A stretch of DNA of 14,799 nucleotides from Bacteroidota bacterium. GTDB lineage: Bacteria > Bacteroidota > Bacteroidia > JAADEI01. The stretch covers positions 1 through 14,799 of the forward strand of contig WFXT01000238.1 in NCBI GenBank assembly GCA_015490475.1, read 5' to 3'. Position numbers and translations under genes: made by a program. Below are positions 14,361 to 14,799 of this stretch, one piece after another; position 1 is the first letter of the stretch; the number at the start of each line of letters is the position of its first letter. Below the pieces are notes generated by a model, which had not been told where the DNA came from, searched no databases, and worked only from the letters and a program-made list of their open reading frames with translations.

Positions 14361-14799
14361 TCACACCCATTTTATGTAAATTGCTCCCCAAGTAAATCCT
14401 CCACCAAAGGTAGTAAGAATTATGTTATCGCCCTTCTCAAACTTGTCATGCCATTCATACAAGCACAAAGGAATTGTAGCATTTGTTGTATTTCCATATT
14501 TCTCAATATTGATAGCCACTTTGTCCAGTGGTATATTCATCATCTCTGCCACTGCTTGAATAATTCTGTAATTTGCCTGATGCGGAATTAAGTAAGCAAT
14601 GTCTTGGGCTTGAAGGGAATTGGCTTCCATCACCTCCTTGACAACCGCAGCCATGTTTTTAACGGCATATTGAAACACCTTTTTTCCTTCTTGATAAACA
14701 TAATGTTCCATATTCATTACAGTATCAATAGTGGGTGGATAACAAGAGCCTCCTGCTTTCTGAAACAAGTAATGTCTCCCGTGCCCATCACTATACATC
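14361..14799 (-). CDS. fabH: 3-oxoacyl-ACP synthase III (KASIII), N-terminal part outside window
   Basis: FabH condenses acetyl- or branched acyl-CoA with malonyl-ACP to start fatty-acid chains. Only the C-terminal ~145 residues are visible because the gene runs off the right edge; the nucleophilic cysteine is outside. Two of the three catalytic residues are present: the His of LIPHQANYRII (73rd visible residue) and the Asn of KYGNTTNATIP (103rd visible). The end, NIILTTFGGGFTWGAIYIKW, matches the family C-terminus (FGGGFTWG). Its place upstream of efp-accB-accC makes a fatty-acid initiation operon. The in-frame ATG near the edge (14796-14798) is an internal methionine, not the start. Confidence 0.95.
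   Translation of the reverse strand, partial: MYSDGHGRHYLFQKAGGSCYPPTIDTVMNMEHYVYQEGKKVFQYAVKNMAAVVKEVMEANSLQAQDIAYLIPHQANYRIIQAVAEMMNIPLDKVAINIEKYGNTTNATIPLCLYEWHDKFEKGDNIILTTFGGGFTWGAIYIKWV

Noticed and set aside
1..14799. Mobile element, CRISPR array, prophage, defence or biosynthetic island.
   Set aside because: No transposase, integrase, inverted terminal repeats, regularly spaced repeats or tRNA was seen; base composition appears even and nearly all genes are recognisable housekeeping or envelope families.

Overview
This window looks like an ordinary, gene-dense, AT-rich stretch of a Bacteroidota (Bacteroidetes) chromosome, possibly from an environmental member. The lineage call rests on several signals. 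There is a secreted protein with a C-terminal type IX secretion (T9SS) sorting domain and a PorP/SprF-family outer-membrane protein. There is a lipoprotein-type Omp85 protein (TamL-like). The enhancer-binding protein has the GAFTSA motif and lacks a DNA-binding domain. The fabH-efp-accB-accC gene order fits, and several start regions carry matches to the Bacteroidetes sigma factor consensus TAnnTTTG. No tRNA, rRNA, CRISPR array, insertion sequence, phage gene or att-like repeat was seen, and no gene-free stretch exceeds about 115 bases.

Layout. Bases 1-789 (+) hold the 3' part of an MBOAT membrane O-acyltransferase. It converges on pstB (-), the ATPase of a phosphate importer, which stands here without its permease genes. 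A strong Rho-independent terminator on the minus strand (about 1676-1707) separates pstB from a 568-residue secreted protein (-) made of a signal peptide, two similar beta-rich modules, a PKD domain and a T9SS sorting domain. A divergent promoter region (3449-3556) leads to a plus-strand pair: a membrane-anchored TPR protein, then ribH (riboflavin pathway). ribH converges on, and overlaps by 35 bases, a large minus-strand Omp85/TamL-like gene. That gene's 5' end in turn overlaps the start of a plus-strand TrmH/SpoU-family RNA methyltransferase gene. The methyltransferase converges on a minus-strand PorP/SprF gene. Across another short divergent promoter region lies a plus-strand operon: a BadF/BadG-type sugar kinase, murQ (MurNAc-6-phosphate etherase) and an NtrC-type response regulator whose start overlaps murQ by 23 bases. 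The regulator converges on a minus-strand fatty-acid-synthesis/translation operon, read fabH (cut by the window end) - efp - accB - accC.

Functionally the window is mostly envelope biology: acylation of surface polymers (MBOAT), outer-membrane assembly (TamL-like), T9SS export and attachment (PorP and a sorting-domain cargo), cell-wall amino-sugar recycling (kinase plus MurQ) and the first steps of fatty-acid synthesis (FabH, AccB, AccC). Housekeeping genes (pstB, ribH, efp, RNA methyltransferase) are interleaved. I did not find a convincing new system. The points most worth checking are the kinase-MurQ-regulator operon with its DNA-binding-domain-less regulator, the overlapping 5' ends of the TamL-like and methyltransferase genes, and the duplicated module in the T9SS cargo protein.
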